Shown here: piece by piece, positions 42,740 to 51,524 of the stretch
Numbering within the stretch: position 1 is the stretch's first letter
Layout of the letters: each line of letters opens with the position of its first letter
NCBI GenBank assembly: GCA_910577815.1
Contig: CAJTNO010000007.1
Span: forward strand, 18,982-82,981
Source of the DNA: an uncultured Christensenella sp.
GTDB taxonomy: Bacteria; Bacillota; Clostridia; Christensenellales; CAG-917
Direction of reading: 5' to 3'
DNA length: 64,000 bases
Made by a program: the position numbers and the translations under genes
The notes under the pieces: model-generated
What the model saw: only the letters and a program-made list of their open reading frames with translations
Databases searched by the model: none
Told to the model about the DNA's origin: nothing

Positions 42740-44365
42740 TTATTTGGCGTATTCAACGCTGCGAACCTCGCGTATCACGTTGACCTTGATTTGTCCCGGA
42801 TATTCGAGCTCGTTTTCAAGCTTTTCGGCTATCTCCTTTGCAAGGAACACCGTATTGGCGTCGTTTACGCTCTCGGGCTTAACCATAACTCTTATTTCTC
42901 TGCCCGCCTGAACAGCAAACGTCTGGTCTACACCCTCAAAGGATTTTGCAATTTCCTCAAGCTTTTCTATACGCTTTACGTAATTTTCAAGAGATTCGCG
43001 CCTTGCGCCCGGTCTTGCGCTCGAAATTGCGTCCGCCGCCTGTACTATTATAGCGTCTATAGTGGTAGGCTCTATATCGTTGTGGTGAGCGGCAATCGCG
43101 TGTACCACGTCGCCGTTCTCGCGATATTTCTTTGCGATTTCAACGCCGAGCTGAATGTGAGTTCCCTCAAGCTCGTGGTCTACGGCTTTACCTATGTCGT
43201 GAAGCAAGCCCGCTCTTTTTGCAATACGCGGGTCAATGCCGAGCTCGGACGCCATAATCGACGCAAGCGAAGCAACCTCTACGGAATGCTTCAACACGTT
43301 TTGTCCGTAGCTTGTACGGTATTTAAGTCTGCCGAGAGTTTTAACAATCTCGGGATGCAATCCGTGTACACCCACCTCAAACGCGGCTTCTTCGCCCGCC
43401 TCCTTGATGCCCGCTTCAACCTCGCGGCGTACTTTATCGACAATTTCCTCTATGCGGGCGGGATGAATACGTCCGTCCGTTATCAGCTTTTCAAGAGTAA
43501 GCCTTGCAACCTCGCGCCTTACGGGGTCGAAGCTGGACAGCGTAATTACGTCGGGAGTATCGTCAATAATAAGGTCAACGCCCGTTGCGCTCTCAAGCGC
43601 GCGGATGTTTCTGCCCATACGTCCGATAATTCTGCCCTTCATCTCATCGTTGGGCAACGCCACAACGGATACGGTATTTTCCGTAGCGTGGTCGGCGGCG
43701 CAACGCTGAATTGCCTGTGAAATTATATTTCTCGCCTCTTTCTGCGCGTTCTCCTTGGATTCGGCAACAATCGCCTTCGCCGCCTGTGCGGCGTCCTTCT
43801 TAACTCCCTCGAGCAACGCCGCCTTAAGCTCGGACGACGCCTCCTCCTTGGTCATACCGGAAACTCTTTCAAGCTCCTTTTGCATTATCTCCTTAGAATG
43901 ACTAAGCTCCTCTTCAATTCCCTTAAGTCTTTCCTTAGTATCCTCGTTTTGCTTCTGAATGCGCTCCGCATCCTCGATTTTTCTATCCAGCGTGGCGCTT
44001 TTCTTATCGATTAAATCCTCTTTCTTGTCCAAAGCGGATTCCTTCTGCGCAAGTCTGTTTTCGGTGCGCTGCCATTCCGATTTGCGCTCCTTGGTTTCCT
44101 TTTCAAACTCGTCGCGCCTTCTGTTCATTTCCTCCTTGGCTTCAATCATTCCGTCCTTACGTATTGATTTTGCCTCTGCGTTTGCTTCGTCGATAATTCT
44201 CTCCGCCTCGCTCTTTGCACTGCGGATTTTGTTGTTCAGATACTGTTTATATACAAAATAGCAGATTACAGCTCCGATAACCATTCCCACAACGGCGACG
44301 CCTACGGCAATACCTGCCACTCCGCCCGCCTCCATTGCGGAAAGCAATAAGTTTAACTGGGTCAT
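42740..44365 (-). CDS. rny: Ribonuclease Y
   Basis: The membrane endoribonuclease that starts mRNA decay in Firmicutes. 541 residues: N-terminal helix (AVGVAVVGMVIGAVICYFVY), long charged coiled coil (about 45-220), KH domain (NDEMKGRIIGRMGRNIRALE) and HD domain (ASIMASELGIDPRIAKRAG, then LLHDIGKAVDHE). C-terminus PGQIKVNVIREVRSVEYAK is typical. A SigA promoter about 160 bases upstream. Confidence 0.97.
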   Translation of the reverse strand: MTQLNLLLSAMEAGGVAGIAVGVAVVGMVIGAVICYFVYKQYLNNKIRSAKSEAERIIDEANAEAKSIRKDGMIEAKEEMNRRRDEFEKETKERKSEWQRTENRLAQKESALDKKEDLIDKKSATLDRKIEDAERIQKQNEDTKERLKGIEEELSHSKEIMQKELERVSGMTKEEASSELKAALLEGVKKDAAQAAKAIVAESKENAQKEARNIISQAIQRCAADHATENTVSVVALPNDEMKGRIIGRMGRNIRALESATGVDLIIDDTPDVITLSSFDPVRREVARLTLEKLITDGRIHPARIEEIVDKVRREVEAGIKEAGEEAAFEVGVHGLHPEIVKTLGRLKYRTSYGQNVLKHSVEVASLASIMASELGIDPRIAKRAGLLHDIGKAVDHELEGTHIQLGVEIAKKYRENGDVVHAIAAHHNDIEPTTIDAIIVQAADAISSARPGARRESLENYVKRIEKLEEIAKSFEGVDQTFAVQAGREIRVMVKPESVNDANTVFLAKEIAEKLENELEYPGQIKVNVIREVRSVEYAK

Positions 44366-44524
44366 AACGGACCTCCATATATATAATCAAAACCACACCG
44401 AAAACGTAAAAATATATTAAAAATCAAAAAAGCAAATATATTTATGACACATATATCAAAGTGTATTTCACTCGAATAATCTATATATACGATATCGTTT
44501 TCAGAATATAGTTCTGTCGTGGTA

Positions 44525-44553
44525 ATTATATAGTATTTTACCCCTTCCGTCAA
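44525..44553 (-). promoter_or_regulatory. SigA-type promoter for rny
   Basis: Minus strand: TTGACG (44553-44548), 17-base spacer, TATAAT (44530-44525). The leader 44366-44518 is AT-rich; I see no stable structure in it. Confidence 0.8.
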
Positions 44554-44642
44554 CAATTATGTAAGTATATATAGTATATAAAGTATATAATACTACATAA
44601 AATAAGCTATTAGCCTAAGCTACATTCAAATTATTTAACAAT

Positions 44643-44679
44643 TTACAAAGAGGCTCCGCTATGTGGAGCCTCTTTGTAA
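44643..44679. terminator. Duplicate-copy terminator hairpin beside ppdK
   Basis: Perfect 15-base arms TTACAAAGAGGCTCC around GCTATGT. It is the counterpart of the ppdK terminator at 44774-44802 (shared AAAGAG and CTCC segments). Confidence 0.8.
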
Positions 44680-44744
44680 TAATTTTAAACCGTGTTAATT
44701 TCTCGGATATTTGATATTCGCCTGTGCTGCTGCACACGCGCAAT
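44680..44744 (-). pseudogene. Remnant of the 3' end of a second ppdK copy
   Basis: Read on the minus strand, 44744-44695 aligns with the last 17 codons of ppdK (44872-44822): IAR, one deleted base, then AAAQANIKYPRN and stop, against IARLAAAQANIKNPRN and stop in the intact gene. Similarity continues past the stop (ACACGGTTTAAAAT) into a matching terminator. Seven codons differ only synonymously, one changes Asn to Tyr. So this is the tail of a diverged paralog, not a fresh copy. Nothing recognisable of ppdK remains further upstream. Confidence 0.75.
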
Positions 44745-44773
44745 ACTGCCTTTGGCAGTGTGCTTCGCCTTGC

Positions 44774-44802
44774 AAAGAGACTCCGCATAGCGGAGCCTCT
44801 TT
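44774..44802 (-). terminator. ppdK terminator
   Basis: 13-base arms AAAGAGACTCCGC/GCGGAGCCTCTTT with one mismatch around ATA, 20 bases past the ppdK stop. Confidence 0.7.
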
Positions 44803-44821
44803 ATTAGCATTTTAAACCGTG

Positions 44822-47467
44822 TTAGTTCCTCGGATTTTTGATATTTGCTTGTGCTGCCGCAAGTCTTGCAATCGGTACACGGAAGGGCGAGCAGGATACA
44901 TAATCAAGTCCGATAGCGTGGCAGAACTCGATAGACGAGGGGTCTCCGCCGTGTTCACCGCAAATACCGCAGTGGATATTTTTACGCACGCTGTGTCCCA
45001 TCTCAACAGCCAGCTTCATAAGCTTACCTACGCCGATTGTATCGAGTCTTGCAAACGGGTCGGACTCATAAATCTTAGCCTGATAGTAGCTGGGAAGGAA
45101 TTTGCTTGCATCGTCGCGGCTGAAGCCGAACGTCATCTGAGTAAGGTCGTTTGTGCCGAAGCAGAAGAACTCGGCTTCGTTAGCAATTTCATCCGCCGTG
45201 AGCGCAGCTCTGGGGATTTCAATCATAGTACCTACCTCGTACTTAAGGTCTATACCGGACTCCTTGATAACTGCGTCAGCCGTTTCCACAACGGTCTTCT
45301 TGCAGAACTTAAGCTCCTTAATCTCACCGATAAGCGGAATCATAATTTCGGGAACTACATTCCAATCGGGATGACGCTTCTGAACGTTGATAGCGGCTTT
45401 GATAATCGCCTTTGTCTGCATAACTGCGATTTCCGGATAGGTAACCGCAAGACGGCAACCGCGATGTCCCATCATCGGGTTGAACTCGTGGAGACTGTCG
45501 CAAAGCAATTTGATTTCTTCAACGGTCTTGCCCTTTGCCTTGGCAAGCTCCTTGATGTCCTTAGCCTCGGTAGGCACAAACTCGTGAAGCGGCGGGTCCA
45601 GGAAACGGATAGTAACAGGCATACCCTTGAGCGCTTCCATAAGACCTTCAAAGTCCTTCTGCTGCATAGGCTCGATAGCGTCGAGTGCCTTTTTACGCTC
45701 CTCAACGGTGTCTGAGCAAATCATTTCGCGGAATTTATCAATTCTGCCGGGTCCGAAGAACATATGCTCTGTACGGGTAAGACCGATACCCTGAGCACCG
45801 AGCTCTGCGGCGCGCTGAGCGTCCTCGGGAGTATCTGCGTTGGTGCGTACTCCGAGCGCCTTATACTTATCGGCAAGCTTCATAATTCTGCCGAAGTAGC
45901 CGCTGTTGGGGTCTGCAGGAACGGTCTTGATGCAAATATCGTAGATGTTGCCGGTAGAGCCGTCCAAGGAAAGCTCGTCGCCCTCGTTGAAGGTCTTGCC
46001 GCCGAGTTCGAAATACTTTTCCTCCTCGTGCATTCTGATATCTCCGCAACCGGAAACGCAGCAGGTTCCCATTCCGCGCGCGACAACCGCCGCGTGAGAG
46101 GTTTGTCCGCCGCGAACGGTCAGAATACCCTGAGCATATTTCATACCCTCTATGTCCTCGGGAGAGGTCTCGAGTCTTACAAGAATTACCTTCTTACCCG
46201 CCTTGCCGAGCTCGACAGCGTCCTCGGGAGTAAATACCACAGTACCTGCGGCGGCTCCGGGAGACGCGGCAATGCCCTTGCCTACTACGTTTTCCTTATC
46301 AGCCTTCTTGAGCGCGTCTGCGTCGAAGGTGGGATGCAGAAGCATATCGAGCGTCTTTGCGTCGATTTGCAATAGCGCCTCTTTCTCGGAAATCATACCC
46401 TCGTCGATAAGGTCGCAGGCAATGCGGATAGCGGCGGCAGCGGTACGCTTGCCGTTTCTGGTCTGAAGCATATAGAGCTTGCCCTTTTCGATAGTGAACT
46501 CCATATCCTGCATATCTCTGTAGTGATTTTCAAGGGTTTTGCAAACCTCGAGGAACTGATTGTAAACCTCGGGGAGAACCTCCGCCATAGTGGAGATAGG
46601 CATAGGAGTACGAACGCCTGCAACGACGTCCTCGCCCTGAGCGTTCATAAGGAACTCGCCCATAAGACCGGGTTCGCCCGTGGCGGGATTTCTGGTGAAC
46701 GCAACGCCCGTGCCGCAATCGTCGCCCATATTACCGAACGCCATCATCTGAACGTTAACGGCGGTACCCCAGCTATAGGGGATGTCGTGGTCCATACGGT
46801 AGATGTTTGCGCGGGGGTTATCCCAGCTGCGGAAAACAGCCTTTACAGCCTCGAAAAGCTGCTCCTTGGGGTCGGAGGGGAAGTCCTTACCGAGCTGATT
46901 TTTATACTCTGACTTGAACTGAGTGGCAAGCTCCTTGAGGTCGTCTGCGGTGAGGTCAACGTCAAACTGAACGCCCTTCTTCTCCTTCATCTCGTCAATT
47001 AACTTCTCAAAGTATTTCTTGCCGACCTCCATAACAACGTCGGAGAACATCTGAATAAAACGACGGTAGCAGTCCCACGCCCATCTGGGGTTATTGGATT
47101 TTTTAGCGAGTACGTCAACGACCTCGTCGTTCAAGCCGAGGTTGAGGATGGTATCCATCATACCGGGCATCGAGGCTCTTGCGCCCGAGCGTACGGAAAC
47201 GAGAAGCGGATTTTCCTTATCGCCGAATTTCTTACCTGCGATAGCCTCCAGCTTTTCGATATTCTCCATAATTTCGGCGCGGATAGAATCGTTGATTTGC
47301 TTTCCGTCCTCATAATACTGAGTGCAAGCCTCGGTCGAGATAGTAAAGCCCTGCGGAACAGGAAGACCGATATTGGTCATTTCTGCGAGGTTGGCACCCT
47401 TGCCACCGAGAAGCTCGCGCATAGTTGCATTGCCTTCGGTAAACAGATAAACATATTTCTTCTGCAT
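44822..47467 (-). CDS. ppdK: Pyruvate, phosphate dikinase
   Basis: Interconverts pyruvate, ATP and phosphate with PEP, AMP and pyrophosphate; in anaerobic clostridia it works in glycolysis and PEP supply. 881 residues, standard. N-terminal ATP-grasp (LLGGKGANLAEMTNIGLPVPQGFTIST), central phosphohistidine domain (GGQTSHAAVVARGMG) and C-terminal TIM barrel (FLDPPLHEFVP, MIEIPRAAL, and catalytic Cys in NIHCGICGEHGGDP). AGGAGG lies eight bases before the ATG. No ppdK regulatory kinase is nearby. Remains of a second copy's 3' end lie just downstream. Confidence 0.98.
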   Translation of the reverse strand: MQKKYVYLFTEGNATMRELLGGKGANLAEMTNIGLPVPQGFTISTEACTQYYEDGKQINDSIRAEIMENIEKLEAIAGKKFGDKENPLLVSVRSGARASMPGMMDTILNLGLNDEVVDVLAKKSNNPRWAWDCYRRFIQMFSDVVMEVGKKYFEKLIDEMKEKKGVQFDVDLTADDLKELATQFKSEYKNQLGKDFPSDPKEQLFEAVKAVFRSWDNPRANIYRMDHDIPYSWGTAVNVQMMAFGNMGDDCGTGVAFTRNPATGEPGLMGEFLMNAQGEDVVAGVRTPMPISTMAEVLPEVYNQFLEVCKTLENHYRDMQDMEFTIEKGKLYMLQTRNGKRTAAAAIRIACDLIDEGMISEKEALLQIDAKTLDMLLHPTFDADALKKADKENVVGKGIAASPGAAAGTVVFTPEDAVELGKAGKKVILVRLETSPEDIEGMKYAQGILTVRGGQTSHAAVVARGMGTCCVSGCGDIRMHEEEKYFELGGKTFNEGDELSLDGSTGNIYDICIKTVPADPNSGYFGRIMKLADKYKALGVRTNADTPEDAQRAAELGAQGIGLTRTEHMFFGPGRIDKFREMICSDTVEERKKALDAIEPMQQKDFEGLMEALKGMPVTIRFLDPPLHEFVPTEAKDIKELAKAKGKTVEEIKLLCDSLHEFNPMMGHRGCRLAVTYPEIAVMQTKAIIKAAINVQKRHPDWNVVPEIMIPLIGEIKELKFCKKTVVETADAVIKESGIDLKYEVGTMIEIPRAALTADEIANEAEFFCFGTNDLTQMTFGFSRDDASKFLPSYYQAKIYESDPFARLDTIGVGKLMKLAVEMGHSVRKNIHCGICGEHGGDPSSIEFCHAIGLDYVSCSPFRVPIARLAAAQANIKNPRN

Positions 47468-47504
47468 TTAGAAGTCCTCCTAAAAGATTTCTTTTAATAA
47501 AACA

Positions 47505-47533
47505 ATAATAACAAAACGCGCTGTTTTTTGCAA
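47505..47533 (-). promoter_or_regulatory. SigA-type promoter for ppdK
   Basis: Minus strand: TTGCAA (47533-47528), 17-base spacer, TATTAT (47510-47505). Confidence 0.75.
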
Positions 47534-47680
47534 GGAGATTTACATTATTATCCAAAAATAATATAGTAATATATATAGATAATAACGATAGATAAACGGC
47601 AAACGCGGCATAGCCCAATAAAAATGAAATGATACGTCCAAAACCCTTGCGCCGAGCGTTTTTTTTTGATAAAATGATTT

Positions 47681-47686
47681 TATAAT
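47681..47686 (+). promoter_or_regulatory. Possible -10 box for the corA transcript
   Basis: TATAAT just upstream of the leader ORF. No good -35 lies at the right distance (GTTTTT at 47658-47663), so the call is weak. Confidence 0.35.
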
Positions 47687-47709
47687 TTTATTAAGAGGTG
47701 CAAAGAATT

Positions 47710-47748
47710 ATGGACGCTGACGGTCGAAGTAGTCAACAAATCCAATAA
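47710..47748 (+). CDS. Possible leader peptide upstream of corA
   Basis: A 12-codon frame, MDADGRSSQQIQ then TAA, with AGAGGTG nine bases before the ATG. It ends 67 bases before corA, directly before a foldable GC-rich stretch. CorA and MgtA genes in enterobacteria have leader ORFs that sense translation conditions; here the same arrangement is suggested only by position. Could be chance, given its length. Confidence 0.4.
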   Translation: MDADGRSSQQIQ

Positions 47749-47749
47749 T

Positions 47750-47794
47750 CCGCGCACGCGTTTTGGAGCATCCGAGGCGTGGCGCGCGTTGCTA
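47750..47794 (+). promoter_or_regulatory. Foldable leader hairpin before corA
   Basis: CGCGCACGC (near 47751-47759) can pair with GCGTGGCGCG (near 47777-47786), with one bulged G, enclosing a second small stem TTGGA/TCCGA with loop GCA. The stretch is far richer in GC than neighbouring intergenic DNA. It stops before the corA ribosome site AAAGGAGG. I could not match it to a known riboswitch, including the M-box. Confidence 0.45.
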
Positions 47795-47815
47795 TGCCGG
47801 AAAGGAGGCTCGTAA

Positions 47816-48769
47816 ATGTTTCAGGTTTACAAGAAAATCAACAAATCCGTAGTTGAAGTCGATAAGGAATTGATTATCGACGGTTATGATTTTACCGACC
47901 AGTGGATACATATGTCCAACCCCACCGATAAGGAGCTGGAATTTGTATCGCTTGCGACGGCTATTCCCGAGGACTATCTTAAGGCTGCGCTTGACTCCGA
48001 AGAACGCGCGCATATTGAAAAAGAGGACGGCGTGGTTATGTCCGTAACCGACATTCCTATTACTGAGGAGGACGATGACATCTACACGTACGCTACCCTG
48101 CCTTTCGGCTGCATCTTTACCGATAAAACTATAGTGACCGTCTGCCTTAACGAAACGTCTATCACCTACGACCTGCTTGCGGGAAGATATGTGCGCGATT
48201 TCAATATCCATAAGCGCACCCGCTTTTTCCTACAGCTACAATACGTAATCTCCAAAAAATATCTGCAATATCTTAAGCAGATAGACCGCTCGAGTCAGCG
48301 CGTGCAAGCCGAGCTTGAAAAATCAATGAAAAACGAGGAGCTTATTGAAATGCTTTCGCTTGAAAAGGCATTGGTATACTTCTCCACCTCCCTGCGCTCG
48401 AATACTGCGGTGCTTGATAAAGTCCCGAGGCTTCTGAAATTCTTTGAGGAGGACGAGGATTTATGGGAGGACGTTCTCATTGAAAACAGACAGGCTATAG
48501 AGATGTCCAACATCTATCGCGAAATTTTGAGCGGAACAATGGACGCGTACGCCTCTATCATTTCTAACAACCTGAACGTTGTTATGAAGGTGCTTGCCTC
48601 AATAACCCTGATTATCTCCGTGCCGAGTATGGTTGCCGCGTTTTGGGGAATGAATACGGGCGTTCCCTTTGAGGGCAAAGCCTGGGGATTTTGGGTGGTC
48701 ATAGCAATCTGCATAATCGTAAGTATTATATTACTGATAGTGCTTGCAAAAAAGAAAATGCTCAAATAA
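47816..48769 (+). CDS. corA: CorA family magnesium/divalent cation transporter
   Basis: 317 residues. A large cytoplasmic N-terminal domain is followed by the long stalk helix and two transmembrane helices at the end. The pore motif is present in WGMNTGVPF (GMN near 281), then GFWVVIAICIIVSIILLIVLA and lysines. CorA pentamers import Mg2+ and sometimes Co2+ or Ni2+. AAAGGAGG lies seven bases before ATG. It has a leader of at least 100 bases with a small ORF and a hairpin. Only plus-strand gene for 20 kb. Confidence 0.95.
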   Translation: MFQVYKKINKSVVEVDKELIIDGYDFTDQWIHMSNPTDKELEFVSLATAIPEDYLKAALDSEERAHIEKEDGVVMSVTDIPITEEDDDIYTYATLPFGCIFTDKTIVTVCLNETSITYDLLAGRYVRDFNIHKRTRFFLQLQYVISKKYLQYLKQIDRSSQRVQAELEKSMKNEELIEMLSLEKALVYFSTSLRSNTAVLDKVPRLLKFFEEDEDLWEDVLIENRQAIEMSNIYREILSGTMDAYASIISNNLNVVMKVLASITLIISVPSMVAAFWGMNTGVPFEGKAWGFWVVIAICIIVSIILLIVLAKKKMLK

Positions 48770-48816
48770 CTATAGTTGTTTAGTTGGTTATATCTAAAAC
48801 ACTAATTATATTAGAT

Positions 48817-48842
48817 AAAAGCTTCCCTGAAGGGAAGCTTTT
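48817..48842 (+). terminator. Intrinsic terminator after corA
   Basis: Perfect 11-base arms AAAAGCTTCCC around TGAA with T-runs; probably bidirectional, also serving the minus-strand gene ending at 48872. Confidence 0.9.
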
Positions 48843-48871
48843 TTAACGCAAAAAGCACAAATACTTACGTT

Positions 48872-49549
48872 TTAACCGTTCATAAGAGCGAACATAATTT
48901 TCTTCATACAGCCCACAATTATTTCCTTCTCTGCGGGAACGTCTTTAAATTTTGTATACGCGCCTATGAGCAAGGTAGCAACGTTCATTTTCATACGCTT
49001 GGACATATTGAGCGACAGCATATAATCCACAAGGTTGGGCAGTTTAACAAGTTTTGCGGGCTTTACAATCTCCTCGTCCTCGATAGGTCCGTCTACGACG
49101 TAACGGATTTCAGGCTCAGCTTCGCCGTCCGCCTGTTCCTCTATCGGCTCGGCAGTTGTCGTAGTTTCCTCAGCACTATCACGAACGGGCGCGGCAACGG
49201 ACTCCTCCGCTTTCTGTTCCGCTACGGTTTCGGGCGCGGGCGTTACGGGCTGTTGCTCGGCAACCTGCGGTTGCGTCGGTGCTTCGGGAGCTTGCTCATC
49301 GGGCTTATCTTCGTGAATGGGCAACGCTACAAAACCGTTGGCATTTGCTTGCGGAGCTTGCTCCATAACAATATCCTGCGGGTCGTTCTGAATATCAAAA
49401 GGCTCGTCATCGAAGATAATTTCGCTGTCGTAATAGACCTTAGCCTGCTCCTCCGCGGCACGCGCGGCGCGTCTGTTGGCCTCCGCCTCCTCCATCATTC
49501 TTTGCAACGCTTCTTGCTCAGCTTGCTTCCTTGCACGTCTTCCAAACAT
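48872..49549 (-). CDS. Acidic protein with shared C-terminal domain (short paralog)
   Basis: 225 residues, no signal or membrane helix. A charged helical N-terminus rich in Arg, Glu and Ala (4-40, coiled-coil-like) leads into an acidic, Pro/Gln/Ala-rich linker (50-145). Residues 147-225 form a folded-looking domain, RYVVDGPIEDEEIVKPAKLVK then LPNLVDYMLSLNMSKRMKMN, that recurs in the neighbouring gene. I recognise no family. The two genes are 43 bases apart on the same strand, so they probably come from one transcript. Confidence 0.8.
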   Translation of the reverse strand: MFGRRARKQAEQEALQRMMEEAEANRRAARAAEEQAKVYYDSEIIFDDEPFDIQNDPQDIVMEQAPQANANGFVALPIHEDKPDEQAPEAPTQPQVAEQQPVTPAPETVAEQKAEESVAAPVRDSAEETTTTAEPIEEQADGEAEPEIRYVVDGPIEDEEIVKPAKLVKLPNLVDYMLSLNMSKRMKMNVATLLIGAYTKFKDVPAEKEIIVGCMKKIMFALMNG

Positions 49550-49592
49550 AATTCTGCCCTCAAATTATTATTTTGTTTATCCCGATGCATTC

Positions 49593-51341
49593 TTACTTAT
49601 TATTCTTCTGTAAGTCCGCCATCAATTTTTTTACGCAGTCCTGTATTATCTTTTTATCCTCGTCGCTGCTCTCGAATTTCTTATAGGACGCCATAAGCAT
49701 ATTAGCTAAATTCATTTTGACCTTAGCGGATGTGTTCTGCGACAAAATATAGTCCACCAAATTCGGCATTTTAACAAGCCTTGCAGGTTTTATCAGCTCG
49801 TCGTCATCGGTTGGACCGTCCATAACGTAACGCACTACCGGCTCGCTTTCATCTCCGCCCTGTTCGTCCGAATTCTCGGGCTTTATTTCTACATTATCGA
49901 CAGTTTCGTCTAAAGTCTCGGCTTTATCTTCGTCAGTCGGTCCGATGGGCTCGACTGTTGCTTGCCGTGCATCCGCTTCCGCAGTAACGTCCTCTGCATA
50001 TGATGTTTCATTTGTATTATCAGAGCTTTCGTCTACGTTATTTTTTTTTTGCTCGTCGCCCTCTTTCGAGTCCTCCCGAGTTACTTCTTCGTCTATAATT
50101 TCGACTTCGGTTTTCTCGTCAATATCCTGCGGCTCCTCTACTACGATAATCGGCTCGTCCTCAAACGTAACGCCGTCAACCGCTTGCTTCTCCGCCTCGC
50201 TCTCTTTAACTTCTTCGGGCGAGGACACGTCGTCTACAACTCCGTCGATAGCGTCGTTTGAAGCGCCTACAGTCGGTTCAATTTCAACTGTTTCCGCACT
50301 AAAGCTATCCTCATTTTCTTTTGCAGGTTCTTCTTCAACCGTTTCCGTTTTCTCATCCTGCGCTAAAATATCGTCTATGCTGACGTTTTCTTCATTCTTC
50401 GATTCTGTATTACCCTCTCCTTCCGTTTCCTCGGTCTTAACCGCCTCCGCTTCAATAGTTTCTGCTGTTTCAACCTTATCCGCATTCTGCTCGGTTACTT
50501 CGGGTTCGGCAGACGTTTCCGTCTTTATTTCTACACTATCAAAAGCATCATAGTCGTCTACACCGTCGGCAGTCTGAGCAATAAGCTCCTCGATAGGCGT
50601 TTGCTCGTCAGAAAACTCAAAGCCTATTTCCTTTGCGGTATTACGCGCGACTATCTCGTCGATAATTGCGGACAAATCCGCAAGCGGAGAGGAATCCGTT
50701 GCGAAGCTCTTTTCCACCTGGAATACGACCTTAGCGTCCAAATCCTCCTGCATATTGTTAAAAACGTATAAGCACTTTGTGCTGAGCATTTTGTTTAAAA
50801 TAACCAAAACAAGATAAATCACGCCCGACAGCAATAGTCCCGCAAGGAATATAACGCCCATATCCTTGCCGTCAAGCCTGCCGTAGCCCCAAAACGAAAA
50901 TATAGCGATTAAGATAAGCGCAATCGCAATAAATATATTGGCGCGTATTTCTCTAACCCTCTTAACCTGCTTGTCGTAAACGTTCTGCTCGGACACGATA
51001 TCGCTCGGATATCCGAACCTTACGCCGAGATACTGAACCCAGCAATCGCGCAAAGCGGACGGAGCCTTAGCCGAAAAGCATTGTGCCGTAAAGTCGCCGA
51101 AATTGTCGTTGTCCACCGCGTCCACGTCTGAAAGATAGCGGATTATTTTCTTGCAGGCTACAAGCAGCTTAAATCTGTAAGAACCAAGAAAAGTAAGCGC
51201 AACGACAACGCCTATACCTATAAGCAGAGTGACAACCGCTATAAAATAGGTCTTATAATCGATTGCTGGCAATTTAGAGGAGAGGTTTGCAAACCAATCG
51301 AAAATCTTAGAAAAGAAATCGGATGCCGATAAAATATTCAA
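49593..51341 (-). CDS. Membrane-anchored acidic protein with shared C-terminal domain (long paralog)
   Basis: About 582 residues from TTG 51341, chosen because AAGGAGGGAGG lies just upstream; the frame is open 21 codons more. Three or four transmembrane helices occur in the first 200 residues (YFIAVVTLLIGIGVVVALTF, IFIAIALILIAIFSFWGYG, GVIFLAGLLLSGVIYLVLVI). Then comes a roughly 270-residue, Glu/Asp/Val/Thr-rich low-complexity region, and at 501-582 the same domain as the short paralog, RYVMDGPTDDDELIKPARLVK then MPNLVDYILS. Function unknown; the layout suggests a membrane tether whose flexible arm displays the terminal domain. Confidence 0.82.
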   Translation of the reverse strand: MNILSASDFFSKIFDWFANLSSKLPAIDYKTYFIAVVTLLIGIGVVVALTFLGSYRFKLLVACKKIIRYLSDVDAVDNDNFGDFTAQCFSAKAPSALRDCWVQYLGVRFGYPSDIVSEQNVYDKQVKRVREIRANIFIAIALILIAIFSFWGYGRLDGKDMGVIFLAGLLLSGVIYLVLVILNKMLSTKCLYVFNNMQEDLDAKVVFQVEKSFATDSSPLADLSAIIDEIVARNTAKEIGFEFSDEQTPIEELIAQTADGVDDYDAFDSVEIKTETSAEPEVTEQNADKVETAETIEAEAVKTEETEGEGNTESKNEENVSIDDILAQDEKTETVEEEPAKENEDSFSAETVEIEPTVGASNDAIDGVVDDVSSPEEVKESEAEKQAVDGVTFEDEPIIVVEEPQDIDEKTEVEIIDEEVTREDSKEGDEQKKNNVDESSDNTNETSYAEDVTAEADARQATVEPIGPTDEDKAETLDETVDNVEIKPENSDEQGGDESEPVVRYVMDGPTDDDELIKPARLVKMPNLVDYILSQNTSAKVKMNLANMLMASYKKFESSDEDKKIIQDCVKKLMADLQKNNK

Positions 51342-51375
51342 GTTTCCTCCCTCCTTAGATATATAAATATAGATA

Positions 51376-51404
51376 ATTATAGCTATATCGCGCAAAAAAA
51401 TCAA
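51376..51404 (-). promoter_or_regulatory. SigA-type promoter for the acidic-domain gene pair
   Basis: Minus strand: TTGATT (51404-51399), 17-base spacer, TATAAT (51381-51376), 35 bases before TTG 51341. This placement supports the shorter start, since the longest frame would begin inside the promoter. Confidence 0.75.
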
Positions 51405-51524
51405 TAGATTTGCATAAATTTATATATTAAAAAATCTTCAAAATAATGGAAAAACCGCAACGGGCATCCGCGTTACAACTTAAAACAACCATTGTCGCAC
51501 ACTTAAAAAAACACGACTTTAATG

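Noticed and set aside
47690..47815. Standard M-box (Mg2+) riboswitch before corA
   Set aside because: The conserved M-box start and core elements are not visible; only a generic hairpin and a small ORF are.
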